A DNA stretch of 64,000 nt, from the NCBI RefSeq assembly GCF_028435365.1, contig NZ_JAGTJJ010000049.1, positions 1 through 64,000 of the forward strand, given 5' to 3'. Both the position numbers and the translations under genes were made by a program. The notes below the pieces were generated by a model. That model was not told the DNA's origin, ran no database searches, and saw only the letters and a list, made by a program, of their open reading frames with translations. This document shows, one piece after another, positions 27,898-37,322 of this stretch (its first letter is position 1; every line of letters starts with the position of its first letter). The DNA comes from Polyangium jinanense (GTDB lineage: Bacteria; Myxococcota; Polyangia; Polyangiales; Polyangiaceae).

Positions 27898-29322
27898 TCA
27901 CGGCCCCGTGATCGAGAGCTGCACGAGGTCGTTCACGACGTCCGGCGCGATGCCGTTCAGCATGCCCTCGTAGCCCGGCCAGATGAGGTTCCCGCTCGCG
28001 TCGACCTGAATGCCGTCCGGCCCGGCGAGCGGCGGAAGGCCGTAGTTCGTCAGGAGAACGATCACGAGGTCACGCGAAGGATCCGGGTCCACCGTGAGGA
28101 ACGTGCCCGCGGCGCCGATCTTCGAAGCGGCGTACGGGGACGAGTAGAGACCCGTCACGACGTGCGCCCCCGGCACGGTGTCCGCGAGCTCCCAGCCGTG
28201 GCCCTTGTTCGCGAAGAGCAGATCGTCGAGCCAGCTCGACGTCACGCCGTAGATGCCGAGCGGCGCGCCGTAGGCGTCCGTCGACTGGACCAACATCGTG
28301 CCCTCGACGAGCGTCGGCGACGCGAGCAAGTCGATGCCGCAGGTCCACATCCACGGCGTGCAGTAGCCGTAACTCGTATTGCCCACGACGCGCGCGCCGC
28401 GGTTCAGAAACATCTGCCCGAGGAGCGCGAGGTCCCACGCCGTGGAAAAGGCGCCGTCACAGCCGGTCACGCCGTGCCCGTCCGCCTCGATCCAGTAGTC
28501 CTGCTCGTCGGCCACCTCGCCGCGCATGTACCGGGGCGCGCCGTTTGGCTCGCGCAGCGTCGAGTAGCCCGTGCCGACGAAGCGGCTCGACTTCGACGGC
28601 ATGTTCACGAGCGGCTGCCACGCCGTGTCCTTCATCCCGAGTGGGCTCGTGATCCGGTTCTTCACGAGCACGTCGAGCGGCGCGCCGCCGGCCGCCTCGG
28701 CGACGCGACCGAGCAGGCGATACGCGATGTCGCTGTAGAGCACCGCCGTGCTCGGTGTGTACGCGAGGCTCTCGGCGAGCATCGTGCTCCAGGGATCGGC
28801 ATCACCCAAAAGCGACGCGGCGGCGTCGATCGAATGGCCCGAGGTGAACCGCACGAGGTCGGCCACGAGCACGCCTGATTTCTCGGGCGTGGCGAACTCC
28901 GGCAGGTAATTCGCTACGGGATCGGAGAGATCGAGGCTGCCGTCATCGTACAGATCGATCGCGACAAACGCTGTGAAGATCTTGGTGATCGACTGCAGAT
29001 CGAAGATGCCGTCCTTGGGCATCGACGGGTTTTGCGCGACAGGGCCGGCGAAGTTTCCGTCGCGTTTGCCGAACGCCTTGTGGAGCACGACCTTGCCGTG
29101 ACGCGCGACGAGCAGCACGGCCCCATCGATCGTTCCGGCGTTCACCGCGCTCTGCACGTGCGCGGAGGCCTGCGAGAGGTAGGTCGCGTCCATGCAGACC
29201 TGGGACGGCGACGTGGCGTATTGCAAGCTGTAGGGGCGTGTGGCGCTGGAAGGGTTCGCGGAAGCGAGGGCCGGTGCCACGACGATCGAAGTCAAAAGCG
29301 CCGCGAAAGCGAGACGTCTCAT
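27898..29322 (-). CDS. secreted serine hydrolase, beta-lactamase/class C-like
   Basis: 474 residues with a cleavable signal peptide (about 1-26, AxA before NPSS). The penicillin-binding-protein fold is shown by SITK (Ser111, Lys114) and the Tyr motif YSD (196-198, usually YxN). The third motif, normally HTG or KTG, appears as KIG at 401-403 just before AAGTFLTVDP and the LVIVLLTN strand. This fits an esterase/DD-peptidase-like group rather than a true antibiotic-resistance enzyme. Start ATG 29322 is chosen for the strong GGAGG 5 bases upstream rather than the ATG 12 bases earlier. Confidence 0.85.
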   Translation of the reverse strand: MRRLAFAALLTSIVVAPALASANPSSATRPYSLQYATSPSQVCMDATYLSQASAHVQSAVNAGTIDGAVLLVARHGKVVLHKAFGKRDGNFAGPVAQNPSMPKDGIFDLQSITKIFTAFVAIDLYDDGSLDLSDPVANYLPEFATPEKSGVLVADLVRFTSGHSIDAAASLLGDADPWSTMLAESLAYTPSTAVLYSDIAYRLLGRVAEAAGGAPLDVLVKNRITSPLGMKDTAWQPLVNMPSKSSRFVGTGYSTLREPNGAPRYMRGEVADEQDYWIEADGHGVTGCDGAFSTAWDLALLGQMFLNRGARVVGNTSYGYCTPWMWTCGIDLLASPTLVEGTMLVQSTDAYGAPLGIYGVTSSWLDDLLFANKGHGWELADTVPGAHVVTGLYSSPYAASKIGAAGTFLTVDPDPSRDLVIVLLTNYGLPPLAGPDGIQVDASGNLIWPGYEGMLNGIAPDVVNDLVQLSITGP

Positions 29323-29587
29323 GGGTTCCTCCATCGATGGAGAAAGGACTTGGTGAGCCCCGGTGATTTTTCGGATCGTGGCGGCGCTGGGCGTTTCGTG
29401 GGTTCAGGGCCGACGCCGCGCCGGGCGCGCTCGTCGTGTCCAAAAGGCTCGGCGTGGGTACACCGCTCGTTACGGGCACTCGTCGACAATCCGGGGGCCT
29501 TACAAGAATAGTTGCCTTTCTGGATGCTTGTGAATCCTGGCACGCTCCGATACGCCACGATTTGCCTCCGTACGAGACAAAACGACA

Positions 29588-32176
29588 TCAACGTCGACAC
29601 ACCTCCTCGCGTGTCGCATCGCACCCGGGATGACCGATCCGCTCCCGCAAAACGAGCGCCTCTTCGAGATACCGCTTGCCAATCTCCGCTACGCCCACGC
29701 TCGAAAGACAGAGCCCAGCCCAATGCAAAACGTCCGCGCGCCCCCAGGCGTCCTCGACAAGCACCCGGTCGGGCGCGTCCTTGGCCCGCACCGTCATCCC
29801 GTCGTCACCCCGCGCGAGCGCGATTTCGAGCCCGAGCGCGAGGAGCCGCGCCCGGAACAAACCGAGCCCACATGCCTCCGCGAGTTGCTCCCCCGCGAGC
29901 GCCTCCCGCGCCGCCTCGAACAACGCCCCTCGCGCGAGCGCGAGCCGCGCCGTCAGCTCGTGCACGCGCGCTGCCATTTCCACTTCCCCGGAGACGGCGA
30001 CCCACGCCCGCGCCGCCGCGAGCCGACGCGACGCCTCCGCCGGATCCTCGTCCACCACGGCGAGCCCGAGCAGCACGTGCCCCTGCGCCGCGTGCCCGGC
30101 CCAGCCGAGGCGCTCGCAGGCGGCGACGTTCGCCTCGGTCATCTGCACGGCCTCCGCCCGCTGCCCGAGCGCGAAGAGGTGCTCCGCCTCCCAGAGCCCT
30201 CGCCGCGCCACACGCGCATCCCCCATCGCCGCGAGCCGCGAAAAACCCGCGCGCGCGGCTTCGATGTCCCCGAGGTCGTGCGCGATCGACGCGTAAAGCG
30301 CGATTCCTCGGGCCATGTGCGCGCCGAGGCCGGCCGACTCCGCGATAACGAGCGACCGCGACGCATGCGCCCGCGCCGCCGAAAGCGTTCCGGCGAGCCG
30401 CTCCGTGTATGCCAACGTGCGCATACCTGTAACGAGGTGTGATAGCTCGGACGCCCCTTCGATCAGCGTGTTGTGCTCCTCGTAGGAACGCCTGGCGAAC
30501 GCGAGATCCCCGAGCGCTCCCGCATACAGCCCGCGCTCGTAGAGCAACGCGAGACGATAGCTCCATGCAAGCGAGGCGGCGGGTGATCCCGGATTGGTTG
30601 TCTCGCCAAACATTCGTAAAATTCGTGCACCACGACTCATTTCTCCGAGCACAAGTCCGAGGTGCGAGAAACCGCCTAGCGTTTGCGAATACACCCTGTA
30701 TGCCTCGGTCGGCTGGCCCGCAGCAAGGAGGGTCCGGAGAACGTCTTCGATGGCGTCGAGGCGGCCGCGGTCCCGGGGTTTTTGCCGGGGCGCGAAGATC
30801 AAGGTGCCCTCGGAAGGCGGGCTCATCGCCGCCTGCACGGCCGAGGGCGAGACCGGGAGCAATCCGCGGAAATGGTCCCGGACGAACGGGTGCGACGACC
30901 AACGCGGCGGCTCACCGCCGGCGCGGAACACGAGCCCGAGCCGTTCGAGACGGGCGAGCGCGCGGCGAAGGCTCTCGGCGGAGGCTCCTGCGAGCGCGCC
31001 CGCGACACGGGGGGAAGCGGAGGCGAGCGCGAGGAGCGCGTCCTCGTCGGCGCCGGCCGACAGCACGGAGAGGCGCGCGAGGAGATCCCGCTCGGCATCG
31101 GGCAACGCGGCCGCATACGCCGAGAGGACCCGGGCGAGGCGCCGCGCCAGCGGATCGTCGCGCGCGGCCTCGGCGAGATCGAGCGGATCGAGCGGGCGCA
31201 AATCGCCGCCGAGAAACGCCCCCGCATACGAGCCCGCCACCGCGAGCGAGAGCGCATGCCCGCCCGAGGCACGAACGACCCGCGCGAGCGCCTCGCCATC
31301 CGCGTCCGCGCCCCACGACCGGAGCAAACGCGCGGCGTCGGTCGGCGGGAGCGGCCCGAGCTGCACGGTGCGCGCGCCCGCGTCTGCCCAGGGCGCGAGG
31401 TCCCCCAGCAAAAACCGCGATGTGACGAGCGCCCGCGCCGCCCCGAGCCCTCGAGCGAGCGCGACGAGCAGGCGCCGCACCAGCGGATCTTCGAGCTCGC
31501 CGTGCGCGCGCGAGGCCCCGCCCGAGGCTTGCACCGTCTCCAGCCCATCGAGCACGAGCAAATGCGGCGGCCCGCTCCCGAGCGCGAGGAGCAGCTTCTC
31601 CAGCCGCTCCCCGGCCTGCGCCTCCGCCCCCGCGAAATACCGCACGGCGTGGGCCAGAAATGCCTCCGTGCGCTCGTCATCGTAAAAACTCCATACGAAG
31701 AGCCCGCCGTGCCGCGGCGCATCACCGATCCGCGTCACGAGCCGCTCGGCGATGGCCGTCTTCCCCGCGCCGCCCACGCCCACGAGCGCGACCACGCCCG
31801 GCGTCTGGCCTTTCTCGGGCGCCGAAGCCCATGCCCACAGCTCGTCGAGGATCTCCTCGCGCCCCACGAAATGCGGCGCGCGCTGGAGCGTGTGCACGTG
31901 CTCGGGCGGAAAAAGCTTCGGCGCGGGCGCGGGAGGCTCGGGCGCGGCGTCGATCACCAGGTCCGCGGCGGCGATCCCGAGCTCGGCGGAGAGCCGTTCG
32001 ATGAGCTTTCGCCGGGCGGGTTGCCGGATGGAAAAGCCGCCCTCGTTGACCTCGCCGGATTCGTACCGGCGGTACGTGCGCACGTCCACGCCGACCGAGG
32101 CAGCGAGCTCCTCCTGGGTGAGCTCGAGCTCGAGGCGTGCCCGCAGCAAGGCCTCGTGGTTGAACCGCTGCGCCAT
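29588..32176 (-). CDS. HTH-STAND-TPR regulator (NB-ARC-like ATPase)
   Basis: 862 residues. An XRE-type helix-turn-helix (6-45: LTQEELAASVGVDVRTYRRYE) is followed by a linker and a STAND ATPase module: Walker A GVGGAGKT (133-140), Walker B LLVLDGLE (Asp210), and the sensor ALVTSRF. After a winged-helix-like region, the second half (about 470-862) is alpha-helical TPR-like repeats. Such proteins are signal-integrating transcriptional regulators or, with other effectors, antiphage sensors; a DNA-binding head favours a regulator. Start 32176 (MAQRFNH) is preferred; GTG 32221 is possible. It diverges from the oxygenase gene. Confidence 0.8.
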   Translation of the reverse strand: MAQRFNHEALLRARLELELTQEELAASVGVDVRTYRRYESGEVNEGGFSIRQPARRKLIERLSAELGIAAADLVIDAAPEPPAPAPKLFPPEHVHTLQRAPHFVGREEILDELWAWASAPEKGQTPGVVALVGVGGAGKTAIAERLVTRIGDAPRHGGLFVWSFYDDERTEAFLAHAVRYFAGAEAQAGERLEKLLLALGSGPPHLLVLDGLETVQASGGASRAHGELEDPLVRRLLVALARGLGAARALVTSRFLLGDLAPWADAGARTVQLGPLPPTDAARLLRSWGADADGEALARVVRASGGHALSLAVAGSYAGAFLGGDLRPLDPLDLAEAARDDPLARRLARVLSAYAAALPDAERDLLARLSVLSAGADEDALLALASASPRVAGALAGASAESLRRALARLERLGLVFRAGGEPPRWSSHPFVRDHFRGLLPVSPSAVQAAMSPPSEGTLIFAPRQKPRDRGRLDAIEDVLRTLLAAGQPTEAYRVYSQTLGGFSHLGLVLGEMSRGARILRMFGETTNPGSPAASLAWSYRLALLYERGLYAGALGDLAFARRSYEEHNTLIEGASELSHLVTGMRTLAYTERLAGTLSAARAHASRSLVIAESAGLGAHMARGIALYASIAHDLGDIEAARAGFSRLAAMGDARVARRGLWEAEHLFALGQRAEAVQMTEANVAACERLGWAGHAAQGHVLLGLAVVDEDPAEASRRLAAARAWVAVSGEVEMAARVHELTARLALARGALFEAAREALAGEQLAEACGLGLFRARLLALGLEIALARGDDGMTVRAKDAPDRVLVEDAWGRADVLHWAGLCLSSVGVAEIGKRYLEEALVLRERIGHPGCDATREEVCRR

Positions 32177-32292
32177 TCGATTCGCCTGCGCATCATCCTT
32201 CCGGCGGGCCGTCCTGTCCACCGCCGGCCCCGCCCGGTTCCTGCCCGGTTCTGCCCTGTTCAGCCGCCCGGCGCGGCCGCATGGTGTCCGGC

Positions 32293-32871
32293 ATGAACGC
32301 CATCGAGAAACGCCGGCTCGCGACCGGCAAGGAGCTCTTCACGCTCTCGAACGTCCTCGCCCCCGCCGAGTGCGACGACCTCATCCGGCGCGCCGAGGCC
32401 CACGGCTTCACGGACGCGCCGATCACGGTGGGCCCGAACAAGTTCGTGATGGCGAAGGACGTCCGCAACAACCGGCGCGTGATGCAGGACGACCCGGCCC
32501 TCGCGGCCGAGCTCTGGCCGCGGGTCGCGGCGCACGTGCCGGCAGAGCTCGGCGCGTATCGCCCCGTGGGGCTCAACGAGCGATTCCGGTATTACCGCTA
32601 CACGCCGGGCCAGCAATTCGACTGGCACCGGGACGGCGCGTTCCTCCGCACGCCGGAGGAGCAGAGCCTCTTGACGTTGATATTTTACCTCAATGAAGAC
32701 TGCGTCGGCGGGACGACCGATTTCATGTACGTGACCGACGACGAGATCCGCGTGGAGCCGCGGCGCGGAATGGCGCTCGTGTTCTCGCACTCGCTGTACC
32801 ACCGAGGAGCGCCGGTGATCGAGGGGACGAAATACGTGCTCCGGACGGATGTGATGTATCGGCGGGGGTGA
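32293..32871 (+). CDS. 2OG-Fe(II) oxygenase (prolyl 4-hydroxylase-like)
   Basis: 192 residues. The jelly-roll iron site is HRD (His112, Asp114) with distal His170 (SLYHRGAP), and Lys180 is the likely 2-oxoglutarate anchor. The N-terminal part (LSNVLAPAECDDLIRRAEAHGF) is typical of the prolyl-hydroxylase-like P4Hc family. It would hydroxylate a protein or small-molecule substrate using iron, oxygen and 2-oxoglutarate in the cytosol. ATG 32281 is an alternative start 4 codons earlier; neither has a clear Shine-Dalgarno. It converges with the Uma2 gene 3 bases downstream. Confidence 0.87.
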   Translation: MNAIEKRRLATGKELFTLSNVLAPAECDDLIRRAEAHGFTDAPITVGPNKFVMAKDVRNNRRVMQDDPALAAELWPRVAAHVPAELGAYRPVGLNERFRYYRYTPGQQFDWHRDGAFLRTPEEQSLLTLIFYLNEDCVGGTTDFMYVTDDEIRVEPRRGMALVFSHSLYHRGAPVIEGTKYVLRTDVMYRRG

Positions 32872-32874
32872 GGG

Positions 32875-33456
32875 TCAAGGGGTGGGCGGACGAGGCGTCC
32901 AGAGCAGGGAAAGATCGATTTCAATCGCTTCGAACGGCTCGGCGCGGACGCGCACATCCCCGTCAAATGTCGCCGCGACAACCCATAACTTGCCTTCGAG
33001 CCGGTAGACCTCGAGCGTCTGCAACTCTGGGTCGATGATCCAATAATGGCGGACGCCGTGGTGAGCGTAAAGCCTGAGCTTTGCTGTCCGATCGGAGCGA
33101 GCCGTGCTCGGCGAGAGAATCTCGCAAACCCAGTCCGGGGCCACGAGGAACGGGCCCTCGTGCGGCTCCTCGAAGCGCTCGATCCGCCAGCCTGCCAGAT
33201 CGGGTACGCGGATCTCTTCCCCGAACCGGATACGGGGCTCCGGGCGAATCTCCCACCCGCCTGGCCCCCCTTCGCCCAGGTCGAAGGCGCCGCCAATCTT
33301 CGCATGCAGCTTCGCCTGCGCCCGCCCGTGCGGCGGGCTCGGGCGAGGCAGGAGGACGATCTCCCCCCCAACGATCTCCCCGACAACCCCCTCGGGCAAA
33401 TCCGCCAGGTCTTCCCAGGTCTTCGGACGTTTCGACGCGCGAGCCGGATCCGACAT
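32875..33456 (-). CDS. Uma2 family (DUF820) putative endonuclease
   Basis: 193 residues, normal for the family. It opens with EDLADLPEGVVGEIVGGEI. The PD-(D/E)XK-like core appears as IRVPDLAGWR and WVCEILSPST, followed by RTAKLRLYAHHGVRHYWIID, cited as its parts KLRLYAHHGV and YWIIDP. Uma2 proteins are very common in cyanobacteria and myxobacteria and are annotated as restriction-like endonucleases without a proven role. The ATG at 33456 follows a -10-like TAGAAT by exactly 6 bases, so the transcript is likely leaderless. Confidence 0.88.
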   Translation of the reverse strand: MSDPARASKRPKTWEDLADLPEGVVGEIVGGEIVLLPRPSPPHGRAQAKLHAKIGGAFDLGEGGPGGWEIRPEPRIRFGEEIRVPDLAGWRIERFEEPHEGPFLVAPDWVCEILSPSTARSDRTAKLRLYAHHGVRHYWIIDPELQTLEVYRLEGKLWVVAATFDGDVRVRAEPFEAIEIDLSLLWTPRPPTP

Positions 33457-33462
33457 GCCCGC

Positions 33463-33468
33463 ATTCTA
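33463..33468 (-). promoter_or_regulatory. -10 box TAGAAT, leaderless start of the Uma2 gene
   Basis: On the minus strand TAGAAT is separated from the ATG (33456) by exactly 6 bases and no Shine-Dalgarno sequence is present. The same hexamer and spacing occur before the NADAR gene. Confidence 0.5.
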
Positions 33469-33475
33469 CCACGTC

Positions 33476-34768
33476 TCACCGATCCGGAAAGGCCGTCCAC
33501 CCCTCGAAATCCGGGCACACCTCGCCGCAGGCGCCCACGAAGAGCGCGGTCGGATCGAAAAACCCGTCGTCCGGCGGCGCAATCGCTCCCGAAAGCCCCT
33601 TCGCCCCGCTCACGAGCGACAGATACACCGGGCCGTTCGTGAACAGCGGCAAACCACTCTCGTCCGGCGTCAGAGCGCGATTGTTCCGCACCGGCTCCGT
33701 GGCCCAGTCCGACTCCGCGAACTCAGCCTCGCCGTCCTCGAAATTGTCGTCGTTCGCGAAGATCGAATGGCGAATGTCGAGCAGCCCCGCGTTCGCATTC
33801 TCGTGCGTCGGCGTCTCGTCGATGGCCAGGCCCGTGTCCCCCGCGTTCGCCACGAGCATGTCGAACATCCGCCCGCGCGTCCCGCCCCGCAGCTTCACGT
33901 TCGGCCCGAACTGGTCGGCCATTCCCACGAGCGTCACGTTGTACAGCAAAGGATCCGAAGGCGCCGATCCCGCGCCGTCGACCTCGGAATCGCTCGTGCC
34001 CTGACCGGCCTGGATGCCCGTGTCGCCCTGCATGTCGCCCATCACGACGCCGATGAATTGACCCTTGCCACGCCAGCCGAGCGCCCAGTCGAAGCCGTCG
34101 TCCTCGTACCCCGTGACGAGGATGTGCTTCACCGACACCGTCCCGCCCCGCAGATCGATGGCGTCGTCTTCGGTGCGGTGCACCTGCACGTGCTCGACGA
34201 CCGTGCCGCTCCCGACGCCCTCCAGGCGGAACCCGCCCGGCGAGCCAGAAAGGCCGTCGTTCCGGCCCGCAAACTCGATCCGCACGAACTGGAGCTCGCC
34301 GCTGCTATCGTCCTCCGCCGTCCCGCCGCAGGTGGCATTGATGCCGGGAGGAAGGACATCGAGCTTTCGGCCGCTGGGCGCGCCATTGATCGGGGCGCGC
34401 CCACAGAGGATGACGCCGCGCCAATCCCCGTCGGAGCGCTCGGTCGCCGCGCTCGTGAACACGATCGGCGCCTCCTTCGTGCCGCGCGCGACGATCCGCG
34501 CGCCTGGCCTCACGAGGATCCCGCCCTCCGTGTGGGCGAGGATCCGCGTGCCCGGCTCGATCGTGAGCGTCGTGCCCGACTCGACCACCACGTATCCCGT
34601 CAGGATCGTGGTCTGATCCGCATACCACGTCGTATCCTTGCGAATCGAGCCGGAGACCTCGATGCTCGGGCGCAACACGCCCTCCTCGATGCCAAAAACC
34701 GAGGCGCAACCCGTCGCGCCCGCGAGCGCCCCGAGGACGAGAACAAGGTTGGCAGGACGAACGCGCAT
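33476..34768 (-). CDS. lipoprotein with predicted right-handed beta-helix
   Basis: 430 residues. A lipobox ATGC (Cys21) follows the signal peptide. The mature part has repeated short beta strands with Gly/Asn turns (GTTLTIEPGTRILAHTEGG; VRPGARIVARGTKEAPIVF) and WRGVILCGRAPING, as in proteins that build a parallel beta-helix on the cell surface. It is the third gene of the kinase operon and overlaps the preceding stop by one base (TGATG). GGGAG lies 5 bases before the ATG. No catalytic triad of known polysaccharide lyases is evident. Confidence 0.7.
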   Translation of the reverse strand: MRVRPANLVLVLGALAGATGCASVFGIEEGVLRPSIEVSGSIRKDTTWYADQTTILTGYVVVESGTTLTIEPGTRILAHTEGGILVRPGARIVARGTKEAPIVFTSAATERSDGDWRGVILCGRAPINGAPSGRKLDVLPPGINATCGGTAEDDSSGELQFVRIEFAGRNDGLSGSPGGFRLEGVGSGTVVEHVQVHRTEDDAIDLRGGTVSVKHILVTGYEDDGFDWALGWRGKGQFIGVVMGDMQGDTGIQAGQGTSDSEVDGAGSAPSDPLLYNVTLVGMADQFGPNVKLRGGTRGRMFDMLVANAGDTGLAIDETPTHENANAGLLDIRHSIFANDDNFEDGEAEFAESDWATEPVRNNRALTPDESGLPLFTNGPVYLSLVSGAKGLSGAIAPPDDGFFDPTALFVGACGEVCPDFEGWTAFPDR

Positions 34769-35781
34769 CAAAAGCTCCCTCGCGCGAAGATCCCCCCGGG
34801 TCCGAGCGTCAAGGTCACGCTCGCCTTGGGCGCCGCATCCGACGGCCCCCGCGTCGCGAGCGAGACGACGAAAAGCGCGGCGCCCGCGGCCGTGAGGACC
34901 GCGCCAGGCACGAAGATCGCCGTCCCGACGCCCGCGAGATCCTTGGCGTCCTTCCGAATGGCAACGCCTTCCCGATCACAATACGTGGCGTCGCAGAAAG
35001 GCGCCGCCTCGTCGAACCGCGCGCGCGCCGCGAGCCCCACGCCGAGGGACGCGCCCATCGTGAGCAGGCCCGCCCCACCCGCCGCAATGCCCACGATCCC
35101 GAGCGGCCCGATCCCTTTGGGCTTCGGCCGAGGCGGCGGGGGCGGCGGAGGCGGCGGCAATTTCACGGGCTCGAGCAAGGGCTTCGCCGGCGGCGGCTCG
35201 ACCTTCGCGTCTTCGAGCGGCGGCAACATCACGGTCGTCGTCGCGGATCCACGCTCGATCACCACGGATGTCGAATACGGCACTTTCCCCGGCGCGGTCG
35301 CCTCGATCTTGTACGTGCCCGGATCGATGGGCACGCCGGTGTTCCACAGGACGGACCCTACCTCCAGCCCATCACGACGCACGACGAACCCATCACGCAA
35401 AATCGAATCCGGCACCTCGATGACGAGGCGCGAGAGCTTCGCTTCGAGCGCGTCGGCCCGCGTCCGCCCGATCTTCTCCCGGTCCGGTTGGCCCGCCCGG
35501 CGCGCCGCGTCGGCCGCCTCGCGGAACGTAGCCCACGCGGTCGCGAACTTACCTAGTTTTTCTTGACAATCACCCAGATAAAGCAACGTGCCGATGCCCG
35601 AATCGAGCTTGTGGCTCTCGGCCAGCCGTGGACACGCGTGCTCGTAATCGCCCTTCTCCATGAGGGCGAGCGCCTCCTTGAAGAGGTGTTCGGCCGCGGC
35701 CACGTCGCCCTGCTGGGCAACCCCGGGGCGCGCCCCGCCGAAGAGCGCCACGGCGAGGAAAAACCCGGCGGCGCGTTTCAC
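34768..35781 (-). CDS. TPR/PEGA-domain secreted protein of the kinase operon
   Basis: 337 residues from GTG 35781 (GTGA overlap with the kinase stop). A signal peptide (cleavage near ARPGVAQQ) is followed by a tetratricopeptide-like segment (AEHLFKEALALMEKGDYEHAC, cited as AEHLFKEALAL), a PEGA-like beta domain (SVLWNTGVPIDPGTYKIEA), a run of about ten prolines, and one or two C-terminal membrane segments. Proteins of this type are typical myxobacterial neighbours of Hanks-type kinases and may sense or bind envelope components. Function is inferred from context only. Confidence 0.75.
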   Translation of the reverse strand: MKRAAGFFLAVALFGGARPGVAQQGDVAAAEHLFKEALALMEKGDYEHACPRLAESHKLDSGIGTLLYLGDCQEKLGKFATAWATFREAADAARRAGQPDREKIGRTRADALEAKLSRLVIEVPDSILRDGFVVRRDGLEVGSVLWNTGVPIDPGTYKIEATAPGKVPYSTSVVIERGSATTTVMLPPLEDAKVEPPPAKPLLEPVKLPPPPPPPPPRPKPKGIGPLGIVGIAAGGAGLLTMGASLGVGLAARARFDEAAPFCDATYCDREGVAIRKDAKDLAGVGTAIFVPGAVLTAAGAALFVVSLATRGPSDAAPKASVTLTLGPGGIFARGSF

Positions 35782-37292
35782 TTCCGGCCTCCGAAATCGG
35801 GGACCAGTCCGGTCGTGGGGGCCGCGCTCGGCGTCTCGGTCGCCGCAGGCTTCGTCGTGCCGGTCTTCACGGGCGCCGCGACCTTGGGCGCCGCCGCCAC
35901 GCTCGCGGAAGGCGCCGCGGACGTGCTCGGGGGCGCGGCGGCCGTCTCCGCGGTCTGCGGGGGCGCGACGGTCGCGCTGGGCGCAGGCGCCAGGGTCACG
36001 GCCGGCGCAGGCGTCTCGATGGCCGGCGGCCGCGGCGGCTCCGCGGTCATGGTTTTCTCCTCGCGGCCCCCGAGCAGCCGCGTCCCCACGATTCCCAGGA
36101 GCAAAGCAACCGCGCCTGTCAGGACGAACCATTTTCCCGACCGATGAGGCGCGCCCATCTGGGTCTGCGACCACGTCGAGGCCGTCTTCCCCATCGCCTG
36201 CGTCGACAGCCGCTCGCCTCCCCCGCTCGGCCGCGCCCCTTCGCCCGTCGTTCCTCCGGACGAACGTTCCTTTTTCCCGAGCGACGCACCCGTCGTTTGT
36301 CCGGGCGATGGATGACCCGTTTTCCCGGCCGGCGCCTCGGGCGGCAAGCTCTGCGGCGCGCGCGGCCCGGCGAGGTGCGCGTGAATGCGATCGAGCAGCG
36401 CCCTCGACCGCTCGGGCACGAACGGGGCGAGGGCATCCGCGAGCTCGGCCACGCTCTGGAAGCGATCGGCCGGGTCTTTTTGCAAGCAACGCAGCACGAC
36501 CTCGCCAAGCTCGGCCGGCAGGTCCTCCCGGCGTTGCCCCGGCGGCTCGGGATCCTCGGTCATCAGCACCATGATGAGCGCGCCGAGCGAATCGGCGACA
36601 AACGGCATCGTCCCGGTGAGCGCCTTGTACAGCACCACGCCAATCGACCAGATGTCGCTGCGCGCGTCGACCTCACGCGCCGCCCGGAACTGCTCGAGCG
36701 ACATGTACATCGGCGAGCCGAGTAGCGCGTTGCTACGCGTGAGCGCCGTGCCGTCGAGCGCCGCGGGATCCTGGTGCTTCGCGATTCCGAAATCGAGCAC
36801 CTTCACCGCGGGGCTTCCATCCGCGCGCCGGGTCACGAACAGGTTCGCCGGCTTGATGTCTCGATGCACGATGCCGCGCCCGTGCGCCTCGGCGAGCGCC
36901 TCGCACGTCTGCAGCACGACCTCGCACGCCTCCTCGATCGGCAGCTTGCCGGCGGCGCGGATCATCTCGTCGAGGTCCTTGCCTTCGAGCAGCTCCATCA
37001 CGAGGTACGGCACGCCGTCGTCGAGCGTGCCGAAGTCGAGCATCCGCGTGACGTGCTCGCTCCGGAGCTTCGTCGCGGCCTGCGCCTCACGCAAAAAGCG
37101 CTTCTTGCCGACCTCGTTCTTGGCCGCGGCCTCGAGCATGAACTTGATGGCCACCCGCTGCTCGAGATCCGTGTGCTCGGCGGCGACGACGGCGCCCATG
37201 CCGCCCACGCCGAGCACCCGATCGACACGGTATTTCCCGGCGATCACGTCGCCCGCCCTGACCGGAAGCTCCATCTCGCTGTCGCTACTCAT
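35778..37292 (-). CDS. Hanks-type serine/threonine protein kinase, single-pass
   Basis: 504 residues. The kinase domain (20-290) shows the glycine loop GVGGMGAVV, VAIK (Lys50), HRDIKPANLF, DFGIAK, and a GSPMYMSLEQF segment in the activation loop, so it should be active. A disordered Ser/Gly/Pro linker follows, then one membrane helix (about 385-403) and a Pro/Ala/Thr-rich extracytoplasmic tail. This PknB-like topology suggests it senses the envelope. It is the first gene of a three-gene operon. A -10-like TAGGCT lies at 37320-37325 on the minus strand, giving a leader of about 20 bases. Confidence 0.95.
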   Translation of the reverse strand: MSSDSEMELPVRAGDVIAGKYRVDRVLGVGGMGAVVAAEHTDLEQRVAIKFMLEAAAKNEVGKKRFLREAQAATKLRSEHVTRMLDFGTLDDGVPYLVMELLEGKDLDEMIRAAGKLPIEEACEVVLQTCEALAEAHGRGIVHRDIKPANLFVTRRADGSPAVKVLDFGIAKHQDPAALDGTALTRSNALLGSPMYMSLEQFRAAREVDARSDIWSIGVVLYKALTGTMPFVADSLGALIMVLMTEDPEPPGQRREDLPAELGEVVLRCLQKDPADRFQSVAELADALAPFVPERSRALLDRIHAHLAGPRAPQSLPPEAPAGKTGHPSPGQTTGASLGKKERSSGGTTGEGARPSGGGERLSTQAMGKTASTWSQTQMGAPHRSGKWFVLTGAVALLLGIVGTRLLGGREEKTMTAEPPRPPAIETPAPAVTLAPAPSATVAPPQTAETAAAPPSTSAAPSASVAAAPKVAAPVKTGTTKPAATETPSAAPTTGLVPDFGGRK

Positions 37293-37322
37293 CGGCCGCG
37301 CACGTCGTCTCGGGGGCCGAGC

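Noticed and set aside
29538..29552. TGGCACG-like element resembling a sigma-54 -24 box
   Set aside because: The -12 position, 10 bases after GG, reads TA instead of GC, so the element is incomplete.
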